From assembly GCF_000283655.1 (NCBI RefSeq), contig NC_016623.1:186001-250000 (forward strand): a DNA stretch of 64,000 nt, given 5' to 3'. The stretch comes from Azospirillum lipoferum 4B. Lineage in GTDB: Bacteria; Pseudomonadota; Alphaproteobacteria; Azospirillales; Azospirillaceae. The translations under genes and the position numbers were made by a program. Below, piece by piece: positions 32,825 to 41,661 of this stretch (its first letter is position 1; each line of letters starts with the position of its first letter). The notes beneath the pieces are model-generated. The model worked only from the letters and a program-made list of their open reading frames with translations. It was not told the origin of the DNA and did no database searches.

Positions 32825-34384
32825 GTGAATGCCATGGCCGGCCGCCCCAACCGCAGCGCCTCCCTTCAGACCGTCCCGCTTCACACTGCCGAACCCGATC
32901 CGGCGGCCGTCAGCCTCGACAAGGTCAAGGCGATCCTGGCCCCGCTCGACCGCGCGCAGAAGTCCAAACTGTTCGAACTGGTACAGGCCGGTCATCTGGA
33001 AGACGACCAGATGACGGTCGAGGTCGGCCGCCTGATCGTCGCCATGCTGAACGGCCCACGCACCGAACATGCCCGCCGCATCTGGACCGGCTGGTTCGAC
33101 CCGGTGATGCTGCGCACCGATGCGCTGATGCTGGCGGAAACGCGGCCGCCCGGCTGCATGCATGTGGTCGATGCCAGCGCCTGGTGGTTTGCCCTGCTGC
33201 CACACCTGCGCGAGCTGGCCGGCCGGGTGCAGACCGACATCGCCGCGCGGGCCAGCGAGCATCCGCTCGATGCCGTCCTCGCCTCCCCCGCCGCGGCCGG
33301 GTGGGCGGAGGAGCTACGCGTCCGCTCGCTTGCGATCCTGCGCCAGCGCGGCGGAGCCGGCACGCTGCTGGCGACGGCCAATGCCGAGCGGATCACCCTG
33401 CTGCGCAAGCGCGGCTTGGCCAGCGTGGCGCCGCTGTCGATGGGCGATCTTGCCCTGCTGGACGCGATGCTGGAGCACGCCCCCCAATGGCGCCTGGCCG
33501 TGCGTCCGCGCGACACCATCGGCATCCTGCACGCCGTGTCGGAGATGGCGCAACATGCCGGAACGCCGGACGGCGCCCTGTTCTACGCCCTGTCCCTGGT
33601 GAACGGATCGCGCGATGCCGATCAGGCGCTGGCGCTCTACGGCCTGTTCCCGAACTCGCCCCTGGTGGAAGCCGCGGTGGGCCATGTCCAGTTCGCCTGG
33701 CAATGCCTGCGCCAGAAGCTGGAGGATCTCCATCTCGGCCGCCCTGCCCCGCCGCAATTGACCGCGGGCGAGACGGTGGACCGCCTGCAGGAACGCGCCT
33801 TCCGCTGGTATGACGCGCTGCAGGGCTTCGGGGTGGAGCGCGGCGGCCGGAACTGGGCCGCGGTGTCCGCCGCCGTCGGCCGCGTCACCGGGCTGGTGGA
33901 GGGAGAGGTGGTGCCGGTGCTGAGCCACCGACTGTTGACTCTCAACGCCAGCACATCCGCGCGGCCGCTGATCGAGCCGGTGCGCTTCATCAACGGCTTC
34001 AATCACCGGCTGCGCCGCCGCGGCATCGCCGCCTCGACCAACCCCTGGCTGACGGCCATCGGCGAGCATCTGGCCGGCCTGTTCCGCCAGATCGGCAGCT
34101 ATGGCCGCGACGACGCGCTGTCCGCCATGGCCGAGCTGTGCGAACTGGCGGAGGATACCGGCTATCCCATCGAGATCACCGCCATCGACAAGACCCTGCT
34201 GGCCATCGTCGAACGGGCGCTGCGTGACGGGCGCGAACTCAATGCGGGGGAAAGCCGGCTGATCGAGCGCGTGGTGACCGTCGCGACGGAAGAACGCCGC
34301 AAATGCCGCTGGTGGGTGTCGGGTGAACTGATCAGCCTGCTGGACGCCGCCCAACAGCGCGGAATCGGCCCTGCGGCATGCTAA
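32825..34384 (+). CDS. Large cytoplasmic protein of unknown function
   Basis: A 519-residue protein, strongly helical, no signal peptide and no membrane segment. Visible blocks: an N-terminal helical part (LDKVKAILAPLDRAQKSKLFELVQ), a region with MHVVDASAWWFALLPHLREL, a central part with RDTIGILHAVSEMAQ, and a C-terminal part with RFINGFNHRLRRRGIAASTNPWL and ERVVTVATEERRKCRWWVSGEL. The two Trp/Arg-rich patches could be interaction sites. I recognise no domain. An ATG three codons later (32834) is an alternative start. It is preceded by an AT-rich promoter region and is convergent with a response-regulator gene. Confidence 0.75.
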   Translation: MNAMAGRPNRSASLQTVPLHTAEPDPAAVSLDKVKAILAPLDRAQKSKLFELVQAGHLEDDQMTVEVGRLIVAMLNGPRTEHARRIWTGWFDPVMLRTDALMLAETRPPGCMHVVDASAWWFALLPHLRELAGRVQTDIAARASEHPLDAVLASPAAAGWAEELRVRSLAILRQRGGAGTLLATANAERITLLRKRGLASVAPLSMGDLALLDAMLEHAPQWRLAVRPRDTIGILHAVSEMAQHAGTPDGALFYALSLVNGSRDADQALALYGLFPNSPLVEAAVGHVQFAWQCLRQKLEDLHLGRPAPPQLTAGETVDRLQERAFRWYDALQGFGVERGGRNWAAVSAAVGRVTGLVEGEVVPVLSHRLLTLNASTSARPLIEPVRFINGFNHRLRRRGIAASTNPWLTAIGEHLAGLFRQIGSYGRDDALSAMAELCELAEDTGYPIEITAIDKTLLAIVERALRDGRELNAGESRLIERVVTVATEERRKCRWWVSGELISLLDAAQQRGIGPAAC

Positions 34385-34415
34385 CCAAGGACGGCGGAGT
34401 CAGGCACGGTGCGGA

Positions 34416-35159
34416 TCAGGACTGCAGCTTGATCCCCGCCCGCATGGTGGCAAGCGCCAGCTGGGTGCGGTTGCGCACGCCCAGACGCTGCATCACCGTT
34501 CGCAGATGCACCTTGATCGTCCCCTCCAGCACGCCCAACGCGCGGGCGATCTCCTTGTTCGACTGGCCTTCCAGCAGCAGCCGCAGCACCTCGCGCTGGC
34601 GGTCGGTCAGGCCGTTGACCGCGTCGCTCTCGGTCCTGATCGGGGTGGATAGCGCCATGGCGATGCGCACCGGACGGCCGTCGCGCGCGGCGGGCGGCGC
34701 CGGGGCGAAGATGCCGCCTTCCATCACGATCGGAAGAGCCTGGTCGAGCACCACCCCTTCACAGCCCTTGTTGACGAAGCCGCGGGCACCGGCACGGATG
34801 CAGGAAGCGATGACGGCGCCGTCGGTCGCCCCCGACACCACGATCAGCGGCACGTCGCCCGCCGCCTCCAGCATATCGGCAAGGCCGCTGCGCTCGTCGC
34901 TGTCGCTCATTTGCAGGTCATAGAGAATGGCGGTGAGATCGGTTTCCGACCGGGCCTTGCGCATGGCTTCGGCCAGCGATCCCGCCTCGAAGATCACGGC
35001 CCCCTCATAGCGCTGCCTCAATGCCAGCGACAGCCCGTACCGCACAAGGGCATGGTCGTCGACGATCAGGAACTTGACAGGATCGGCGGACAGAGCCCGG
35101 CGGTCCGACACCAGTTCCTGCACTGCAGAGCCATGGGCATGCTGTGCGTGTTGATCCAC
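34416..35159 (-). CDS. NarL/FixJ-type response regulator
   Basis: A 247-residue two-domain regulator. The receiver shows FLIVDDHALVRYG (acidic pair), phosphoacceptor in AILYDLQMSD (Asp in YDLQ), and the conserved Lys in FVNKGCEGVV. The C-terminal LuxR-type helix-turn-helix has LTDRQREVLRLLLEGQSNKEIARALGV, then GTIKVHLRTVMQRLGV. The start is a GTG at 35159 with a weak ribosome site; the first ~25 residues before the receiver may not be translated. It is followed about 180 bases further by a PAS histidine kinase gene on the same strand, its likely partner. Confidence 0.92.
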   Translation of the reverse strand: MDQHAQHAHGSAVQELVSDRRALSADPVKFLIVDDHALVRYGLSLALRQRYEGAVIFEAGSLAEAMRKARSETDLTAILYDLQMSDSDERSGLADMLEAAGDVPLIVVSGATDGAVIASCIRAGARGFVNKGCEGVVLDQALPIVMEGGIFAPAPPAARDGRPVRIAMALSTPIRTESDAVNGLTDRQREVLRLLLEGQSNKEIARALGVLEGTIKVHLRTVMQRLGVRNRTQLALATMRAGIKLQS

Positions 35160-35335
35160 CTCTGTTCCCTTTCATTCGTCCGGTCCGCCGAGGCACAGGG
35201 CACCGGCGGACTGCTCGGTAAGCCTAGTACCAACAGCGGAAAAGGATGAACGGTCCCTTCCGTATACCCAAAGATGCATGGGGGTAAGCGCCGAACGAAC
35301 CGAAGGTATCGATATCGCCACCGGACGCTGTACTT

Positions 35336-36847
35336 TCAGTCGGTTCGGCGAGGCAGCGACCATTCATCGACGGGACTATGCTTCGGAGCAAGCGGAACGG
35401 TCACTGAAAACACGGAGCCGCGTCCCGGCCACGACCGCACGCCGATCAGATGCTTCAGCTGTCTGGCCAGCCGTGCCACGATGGCAAGGCCAAGCCCGAC
35501 CCCGCGGCTCTGGCCGCGGTCGCGGTTGTCGAGCTGCCTGAACTCCTCGAAGATTGCACTCAGGTTGTACTCGACGATGCCGGGGCCGGTATCCCAAACC
35601 TCGATGCGCAGGTGCCTGCCGCCTTCCGCATCGCGGCACTGGCGGCAACCCAGCAGGATACCGCCGGTGGTGGTGTATTTCAGCGCGTTGGCGACGAGGT
35701 TCCGCAGAATGCGCTCCAGAAGCTGGGCGTCGCTGGAAACCGTTGCGGCACAGGGCTTCACCCGGAACCGCAGCCCGCGCATTTCGGCCTGAAGCATGAA
35801 TTCGCTATGGATGACGTCCAGCATCACCGCCATCGGCACCGGCTCGATCATCGGATTCAGCGCGCCGGCATCCAGCCTTGCACTGTCCAGCATACCGTCC
35901 AGCAGGGTGCGGATCGAGACGTGCGCGGCCAGAAGCCCGCCGAGAAGAGGGCGTTCGGCCTCGCCCAAGCGATGGCGCAGCACGTCCAGGAATAATCCCA
36001 TCGACATCACCGGCTGGCGCAGGTCATGGCTGGCGGAGGCAAGCAACTGAAGCTTGTCGGCGTCGGCGGCCCGCAAACAGCGAAGTTCCTCGTTGGAACG
36101 GGCCAGATGCAGATTGGCCTCTTCCATCTGCTCCAGCGTGATACGCAGTTCCTCGTCCATCGCCCGCAGCTCTTCCATGGAGGCGTGCAGTTCGCTGTCG
36201 GATCGGTCTATATCCCGGCTGTAGCGGTCCAGCGCGCTTTCGCGCAACGCCAGACGCTCCTGCACCGCCTCCAGCCGGACGTATGCGACCCTGTGGCGCT
36301 CGGCAAGCGCAGCCAATTCGCTTTGCTGCCGCCCGATCAGATCGTTCGCCTCGTCCAGGCGCTTTTCCAAATCCTCGCTGAGCGTCTGTGCCTGCTCCAG
36401 TTCGGCCGAATCGCGCCGGAGAATGGCGTGCGACGAGTCCTCCTTCAGCTGTTCGGCAACGCAGATGAAATGCTCGGTCTCACCCGTCGGCCCGATCAGC
36501 GGGGTGATGATCAGAGTGCACAGATACTCGGTCCCGTCCTTGCGTCGGTTGGTCAGCGTGACGCGGCAGAAATCACTTTCGCGCAAGTCGCGCCCGATCG
36601 TCGCCACCACCGTCCGATCGGTGCGGGGGGATTGCAAAAGGCGAGGCGACCGGCCGATCACCTCGTCCGCACGATAGCCGGTAAGGCGGGTGAAGGCACG
36701 GTTCACATAGCGGATGGTAGGCCCCGGTGCCGTCAGATCGCAATCCGTCACGATGACAGCATGGTCGAGCCGATCCCAGATCGGCTGGACGATCAGCGGC
36801 TTGGCTTGTCCAGCGCAGCCGGCGCTCAACCCATGACTGTCCGACAT
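35336..36847 (-). CDS. PAS-domain sensor histidine kinase with coiled-coil
   Basis: A 503-residue soluble kinase. Residues ~25-130 are a PAS domain of LOV-like layout (DHAVIVTDCDLTAPGPTIRYVNRAFTRLTGY, split here), but the flavin cysteine of true LOV (NCRFLQ) is replaced (SPRLLQ), so it is not photoactive in the usual way. A long coiled-coil follows (ELEQAQTLSEDLEKRLDEAN ... SNEELRCLRA). The HisKA box is LLASASHDLRQPVMSM; the ATPase domain has RNLVANALKYT, DTGPGIVEY and GVGLGLAIV. The ATG at 36847 is chosen. It probably phosphorylates the NarL-type regulator just downstream. Confidence 0.9.
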   Translation of the reverse strand: MSDSHGLSAGCAGQAKPLIVQPIWDRLDHAVIVTDCDLTAPGPTIRYVNRAFTRLTGYRADEVIGRSPRLLQSPRTDRTVVATIGRDLRESDFCRVTLTNRRKDGTEYLCTLIITPLIGPTGETEHFICVAEQLKEDSSHAILRRDSAELEQAQTLSEDLEKRLDEANDLIGRQQSELAALAERHRVAYVRLEAVQERLALRESALDRYSRDIDRSDSELHASMEELRAMDEELRITLEQMEEANLHLARSNEELRCLRAADADKLQLLASASHDLRQPVMSMGLFLDVLRHRLGEAERPLLGGLLAAHVSIRTLLDGMLDSARLDAGALNPMIEPVPMAVMLDVIHSEFMLQAEMRGLRFRVKPCAATVSSDAQLLERILRNLVANALKYTTTGGILLGCRQCRDAEGGRHLRIEVWDTGPGIVEYNLSAIFEEFRQLDNRDRGQSRGVGLGLAIVARLARQLKHLIGVRSWPGRGSVFSVTVPLAPKHSPVDEWSLPRRTD

Positions 36848-37062
36848 GCCACCACGCTCCTTCCAACCTGCTGTCGGCCGACGGTGCACCGGGCGGTTGG
36901 ATTAAGCCAACATATATTGAAACATCCAAATTATTCGCATGAAATAAAGTTTTGATGCCAGTACCGATGCCCGGAAGCCAATGATCTTTTGATGAAGCCT
37001 GAACTGCCCGACCGTGCAACCCGCAAGCCGTCCACTTGCATCCGGGCCTCCATCCGGGCCCA

Positions 37063-39330
37063 TCATCCCGGCGCAGCCTCCAACCGGTCGTCACTCAGTC
37101 CGATGCGCTGTCGTTCCGTCACGTCATGAGCGAGCGCCACCAGGATCGGCGGCTGTTCCTCGCGGAAATATTGCATGCAAAGCTCAGCCGGGCGCATCGA
37201 CCCGTCACTGCGCTCGATCGTCGTCTCGAAGACGATCTCCGCCTTCTCGCCCTGCAGCAGCGGTGCCACCAGCTTGGTGAAGGCGATTGCATCGATATCG
37301 GGCATCAGGTCATGCAGAGCGATCTGACGCAGAGCATCCGGCGAGTGGCCGAGCTTCTCTTCCGCCCCCTTGTTGACCAACTGGACGCTGAAGGTAACGG
37401 GATCGAGGAAATAGACCTCGTTCCGCGACTTCCCGATGATGCGGCCAAGATAACTGGCAAAGGCATCGGACCTCGCACGTTCCGTCACGTCTTCGATGAT
37501 CAGGATGGCGCCGCGGGCTTGCCGGTTGTCATAGAGCAGCGGGGAAATGCGGATGCGGCAGCTGATCCGGCGGCCGCGCCGGTCCATCGCCTCCATCTCC
37601 ACCGGTTCGGCGGGTGCCTGGGTTTCCAGGATGTCCTGGAGCGGGCGGCGGAGCATTTGCACTGGCAGGCCGATGTCGAGGTCCAGGAACGGTTCGCCCG
37701 TCACATCATCGTTCCGCAATCCCCAGATGTTCTCGCTCCAGCGATTCCAGGCTTGGACGATCAGGTTGTCGTCCAGCACGATGATGCCGACATCGATGCT
37801 GCGGAGGATCGATTCCGAATAGCGGCGATATTCCCCGACCTCTTCGCTCTGGCGCCGCATTTCATCGTTGGTCACCTCCAGCTCGTCGTTGGTGGAGCGC
37901 AGCTCTTCGTTCATCGTCTCCAATTCCTCGTTGGTGGACTGGAGTTCCTCGTTGGTCGTCTCCAGCTCCTCATTGGTCGACTGGAGTTCCTCGTTGGTCG
38001 TCTCCAACTCCTCGTTGGAGGATCGAAGCTCTTCGATGGTCGTTTCGAGGCTTTCCTGCGCTGCTTCGACTTCCTGCTGGAGCAGAAAGATCCGGCTGGT
38101 GTCGAAGAAGCTGAGCAGCGTGGCAAAGGGCTTGCCATCCCTGCTGCAGAGCGGCGCCACCTCGATGGTCAGCCGCATCGGTTCCGCCCCCGTCCGCGTG
38201 AAGGGCTGGTGGTCGATGCGGACCATGCGGCCGGAATTCCGCACTTCCTCGATCCGGCTCCGCAGTTCCGTCGGCCGGTAGGAAATGGTCAGGTCGTGGA
38301 ACGGACGGCCGATATCGTTCTCCTCGACATCGAACAGACGCCGGGCATGGGCATTGGCGAACACCAGCACTCCTTCGGCATTCACCGCCAGATAGCCGGT
38401 GGAACTGCTGTCGACGATGCTCTCCAGCAATCGGAGCTGCTGGTTGGCCCGGCTCCCGCCGCCATCACCGGCGATCGTCAGGCTGCCGCCGGCGGTGCGC
38501 CGCCATTCCTGCGGCACCTTGGAGAAGATGCGGCTCTTGAGGTTCACCGCTTCGAACATGCGCGACCGCGCCAACTGGGTCTCCGCCTTTCCCAGAAACA
38601 GGAACCCGTCATTGACCAGGGCGTAATGCAGGCGCGGCAGCACGACGCCCTGGGTGTCGGCCTCCAGATAGATCAGGAGGTTGCGGCAGATCAGAAGGTC
38701 GATCCGGGAAATCGGCGCATCGCTGACCACATTGTGGCGGCCGAAGATCACGCATTTGCGCAGCTCGCGCTGAAACACGTATTGGCCGTTCGCATGGTCG
38801 AAATAGCGTTCCAGCAGCGGTTCGGGTACGGATTCCACCTCCCGCGCGGAATAGGTCGCGTGGCGTGCCGTGTCCAAGGCCGCGTCGTCGAGATCGGTGG
38901 CGTAAATCTTGACCCGCCGGCAGAACTCCGTCGTTCCCAGCAGTTCGGCGAGGAGCATGGCCAGCGAATAGGGCTCTTCGCCGGTTGCGCAGCCGACGCT
39001 CCAGATGCGGATCGGGCCGCTGTCGCCCTTGCGCTCCAGAATGCGCGGCACGACGTCCCGTCGCAACACGTCCCAGGCGTCGGTGTCGCGGAAAAAGGAT
39101 GTGACGTTGATCAGAACGGTGTTCAGCAGATCGACGAATTCCTGGGGATGGACCTCCAGGAAGGCATGGTAGGCCGCGAAGCCGTCGCAGCCGACCTCCT
39201 CCATCCGCCGGCGGATCCGCCGTTCCAGGCTGGTCCGCTTGTATCCGCGAAAGTCAATTCCGCGGCTTTCCTGGATGTGGCGGATCAGTTTGCTGAAATC
39301 GCCGTCGGGGTCTTCCGTATTTTTTGTCAT
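37063..39330 (-). CDS. CheR methyltransferase fused to PAS domains
   Basis: A 755-residue protein. Residues ~1-265 are a complete CheR (RIRRRMEEVGCDGFAAYHAFL; SAM motif IWSVGCATGEEPYSLAML; RCNLLIYL-type motif read CRNLLIYLEAD), which methylates chemoreceptor glutamates. Then a PAS domain (LRLLESIVDSSSTGYLAVNA), a striking coiled-coil of about nine seven-residue repeats (EELxSTNEEL type, encoded near 37868-38045), and two further PAS domains. This is the CheR half of the CheB/CheR-PAS proteins found in many soil bacteria; here CheB is a separate divergent gene. The ATG at 39330 is chosen. There are no chemoreceptor or CheA/CheW genes in the window. Confidence 0.93.
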   Translation of the reverse strand: MTKNTEDPDGDFSKLIRHIQESRGIDFRGYKRTSLERRIRRRMEEVGCDGFAAYHAFLEVHPQEFVDLLNTVLINVTSFFRDTDAWDVLRRDVVPRILERKGDSGPIRIWSVGCATGEEPYSLAMLLAELLGTTEFCRRVKIYATDLDDAALDTARHATYSAREVESVPEPLLERYFDHANGQYVFQRELRKCVIFGRHNVVSDAPISRIDLLICRNLLIYLEADTQGVVLPRLHYALVNDGFLFLGKAETQLARSRMFEAVNLKSRIFSKVPQEWRRTAGGSLTIAGDGGGSRANQQLRLLESIVDSSSTGYLAVNAEGVLVFANAHARRLFDVEENDIGRPFHDLTISYRPTELRSRIEEVRNSGRMVRIDHQPFTRTGAEPMRLTIEVAPLCSRDGKPFATLLSFFDTSRIFLLQQEVEAAQESLETTIEELRSSNEELETTNEELQSTNEELETTNEELQSTNEELETMNEELRSTNDELEVTNDEMRRQSEEVGEYRRYSESILRSIDVGIIVLDDNLIVQAWNRWSENIWGLRNDDVTGEPFLDLDIGLPVQMLRRPLQDILETQAPAEPVEMEAMDRRGRRISCRIRISPLLYDNRQARGAILIIEDVTERARSDAFASYLGRIIGKSRNEVYFLDPVTFSVQLVNKGAEEKLGHSPDALRQIALHDLMPDIDAIAFTKLVAPLLQGEKAEIVFETTIERSDGSMRPAELCMQYFREEQPPILVALAHDVTERQRIGLSDDRLEAAPG

Positions 39331-39489
39331 AGTCTTGCATTGCCACAGCGTCGGGCGGAGCATAATCGTCTGTCCCCACCCCACTCAAGCGGTGTGACGT
39401 CCCAGGCTCCGTTCGTGAATCGTTGGGAGGATGCCGGGAAATATTGCGTGAGTGACGGGACACCGCAAGTCAGACCCTGTTCCAGTTCC

Positions 39490-40503
39490 ATGGACAAACG
39501 CGACATCCTTGCCATCGGCGCATCGGCCGGCGGGCTGCCCGCCCTACAACGGCTTTTCGGCGGCATGCCGAAGGGATTTACGCCGACCGTGTTCGTGGTC
39601 GTGCATATCTCGCCGACCGCGCACAGCGTGTTGCCGCTCCTGCTCGACCGGGTCGGCTGGCTGCCGGCCTTCCACCCCGCCGATGAAGAGCCCATCCGCC
39701 CCGGCCACATCCACGTGGCGTCGCCCGACCATCATCTGCTGGTCCACCGCGATCGCGTGCTGATCCGCCGCGGCCCACGGGAAAACCGCACCCGGCCCGC
39801 AGTGGATCCGCTGTTCCGCTCCGCCGGCGTGGCATTCGGCAGCCGCGTGATCGGCATCGTGCTGTCGGGCGCGCTGGACGACGGCGCATCCGGACTGCGG
39901 GCGATCCGCCGCTGCGGCGGAATCGGCATCGCCCAGGACCCGGCCGAAGCGGAATGGCCCGGCATGCCGCGGAGCGCCATCGAGCGCGGCGAGGTCGACC
40001 ATGTCCTGACGCTGGATGCGATGCCGGCCCTGCTCACCCGGCTTTCCGCGGAACCGGCACCGCCAAGCCCGCCCACCCCGCAGGATATCGCAACGGAGGC
40101 GCGGATCGCCGAGCAGGAGTTCACGACCGTGTCCGACGATACCCAGGCAGTCGCCAAGCCGACGACCCTGTCCTGCCCCGAATGCGGCGGCGGCCTGTCC
40201 GAGATCCATGACGGCGCGGCTCTGCGCTTCCGCTGCCAGGTCGGCCACGCCTACAGCCCCGACAGCATGGAGGAAGCGCAGGCGGAAGCGATGGAAAAGG
40301 CCCTGTGGGTCGCCCTGCGCACCCATGAGGACCGCGTGGAGTTGTTTCGTCGGCTCGCCAACCACGCCACCGAGCGCGGTCGCAACCAACTCGCCACGGG
40401 CTGGAACCGGCAGATGCAGGAAGCACGGAAGAACTCCGAACTGTTGCGGAGCGTGCTGACCAAACCGGACGTCAAGCGGACTGGCGAACAAAAGAAAGGC
40501 TGA
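39490..40503 (+). CDS. CheB-type methylesterase without receiver domain, with zinc-ribbon tail
   Basis: A 337-residue protein starting directly at the methylesterase domain. The catalytic triad is visible: Ser12 in IGASAGG, His39 in VVVHISP, Asp131 in SGALDDGASG. The usual N-terminal receiver is absent, so it cannot be switched on by CheA in the standard way. After ~residue 200 comes a CPECGGGLSEI ... RFRCQVGHAYS zinc-ribbon and a helical tail, a layout typical of orphan CheB proteins paired with CheR-PAS. It is divergent from the CheR-PAS gene by 159 bases and likely co-regulated. Confidence 0.93.
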   Translation: MDKRDILAIGASAGGLPALQRLFGGMPKGFTPTVFVVVHISPTAHSVLPLLLDRVGWLPAFHPADEEPIRPGHIHVASPDHHLLVHRDRVLIRRGPRENRTRPAVDPLFRSAGVAFGSRVIGIVLSGALDDGASGLRAIRRCGGIGIAQDPAEAEWPGMPRSAIERGEVDHVLTLDAMPALLTRLSAEPAPPSPPTPQDIATEARIAEQEFTTVSDDTQAVAKPTTLSCPECGGGLSEIHDGAALRFRCQVGHAYSPDSMEEAQAEAMEKALWVALRTHEDRVELFRRLANHATERGRNQLATGWNRQMQEARKNSELLRSVLTKPDVKRTGEQKKG

Positions 40504-40518
40504 TCCGGGACCAGGAAC

Positions 40519-40552
40519 GCCGGGGGACGAGCCGCATGGCCCGGCCCCCGGC
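40519..40552. terminator. Probable bidirectional terminator hairpin
   Basis: GCCGGGGG (40519-40526) pairs with CCCCCGGC (40545-40552) between the convergent CheB and DUF892 genes. It lacks T-runs on either side, so termination may be Rho-aided. Confidence 0.5.
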
Positions 40553-40562
40553 ATCATGCCGA

Positions 40563-41075
40563 TCAGCGCTTGGCTTCGGCGGTGGTGCCGGCTTCCTGGC
40601 GCGTCAGGAAGGTTTCGGTGACCTGCGGCAGCCGTTGTTCCAGCCAGGAGGCCATTTCGATCTCCTCGTCCAGGCTCTGCTGAAGTGTGCGGGCGATCTC
40701 CGTCTCGCCCGCCCGGTTGGCGGCGGCGATCAGGGCGCGGTAATTGGCGATCTCGAAATGCTCGAAGGCATAGTTGAAGATTCCGGCCTTCACGATTTCG
40801 TCGTCGGCGAACACGCCCGACAGCGATTGCGCATTGCCGATCAGCATGCCGACGCCGGTCTTGATCGAAGAGGTGCTGCTGCCGAGCGACTGCAGGCACT
40901 GGCTCAGCCGTTCCGCCTGACGGTTGGAAACGTCGATGTGTTCCTGGGCCTTCGCCAGCATTTCCGGATAATTCTTGATACGGTCGACCTGACGCTCAAG
41001 CATCTCGACCGCCTGGCTTTCCATGGCATGTGCATCGCGCAGCCACGCGATCAGGTTGTCTTTGGCGTTGGGCAT
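40563..41075 (-). CDS. DUF892 (YciE/YciF-like) ferritin-fold protein
   Basis: A 170-residue helical protein of the DUF892 family, ferritin-like four-helix proteins induced by osmotic, acid or general stress in many bacteria. Family signs: NLIAWLRDAHAMESQAVEMLERQ, FADDEIVKAGIFNYAFEHFEIANYRAL and the carboxylate-rich helix LDEEIEMASWLEQRLP. The ATG at 41075 has GGAG eight bases upstream. The family can carry a di-metal site (Glu/His positions appear kept: HAMESQ, FEHFE), but its activity is not established. It is the first of several stress-associated families in this stretch. Confidence 0.92.
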   Translation of the reverse strand: MPNAKDNLIAWLRDAHAMESQAVEMLERQVDRIKNYPEMLAKAQEHIDVSNRQAERLSQCLQSLGSSTSSIKTGVGMLIGNAQSLSGVFADDEIVKAGIFNYAFEHFEIANYRALIAAANRAGETEIARTLQQSLDEEIEMASWLEQRLPQVTETFLTRQEAGTTAEAKR

Positions 41076-41252
41076 GGATGATTCTCCGCTGACCTGAGGA
41101 TTTCTTCCCCGGGGCTCTTCCCCGGCGGCCACCGCGACCATTGCGGGGGCCTGTCCCCCTTGCCAACAGGACCGGACCGGCTCCATTACGCCCGGCCCCC
41201 GCTCAGCGGAGGGGGTATGCCATTGGGGTAGCGTGGGCTTCGGGGGTGATGA

Positions 41253-41633
41253 CGCTCCATCGGCCCGGCGGCACTGCGGAACCTGTCGCCGAACCCGAAG
41301 GTCGAATGGGACGAATGGGTGGCCGACCATCGCCGCATCCGCGCGCTGATCGAAACGCGCGACGTGCTGCCGATGAACACGGCCGACATGGCCGCCGCCG
41401 GTTTGGGGGAGGGGCAGGTGGTCGGGCTTGCCGGCGATGCCGGCGACGGCGTCGACCGGCGGGTGAACGGGCTGACGGCCACGCCCTTCCGGCTGCCGCG
41501 CGGCTGCGTCGGCGCCTGTTATCCGGAGATGAACCCGCCGATCCCGCTCTGGTATCGCGACGAGGCGTCGGAGACTCCCGCCGCCAAGGGCGAGCCGGCG
41601 CGCATCGTCACCGACCCGCCGGCACGCCGCTGA
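41253..41633 (+). pseudogene. Remnant of an FdhF/YdeP-type molybdopterin oxidoreductase (C-terminal pieces)
   Basis: The frame reads LRNLSPNPKVEWDEWVADHRRIRALIE and then jumps to NTADMAAAGLGEGQVVGLAGDAGD..., PRGCVGACYPEMNPPIPLW, ending RIVTD. These two blocks match the shape of the C-terminal region of FdhF-like (YdeP) oxidoreductases, where a WDxLVADYxxIR block and an NPxDIAALGL...IPRGCAAxYFPEAN block are normally ~90 residues apart. Here they are adjacent, which implies an internal deletion, and in-frame stops lie just before 41253. No start codon with a ribosome site is evident (a GTG at 41319 is possible). Most likely a decaying gene piece. Confidence 0.65.
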
Positions 41634-41661
41634 CGGCCCCCTTTGACGGACCACGCGGAGG

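Noticed and set aside
37868-38045. Tandem short repeats that could suggest a CRISPR or satellite array
   Set aside because: They are in-frame seven-residue coiled-coil repeats (EELxSTN) inside the CheR-PAS gene, with no unique spacers.
37036-40503. Plus-strand frame of 1155 codons across the CheR-PAS and CheB genes
   Set aside because: Its first two thirds are antisense to CheR-PAS and rich in His/Gln/Arg/Asp, typical of shadow frames in high-GC DNA; only the last 337 codons (CheB) are real.
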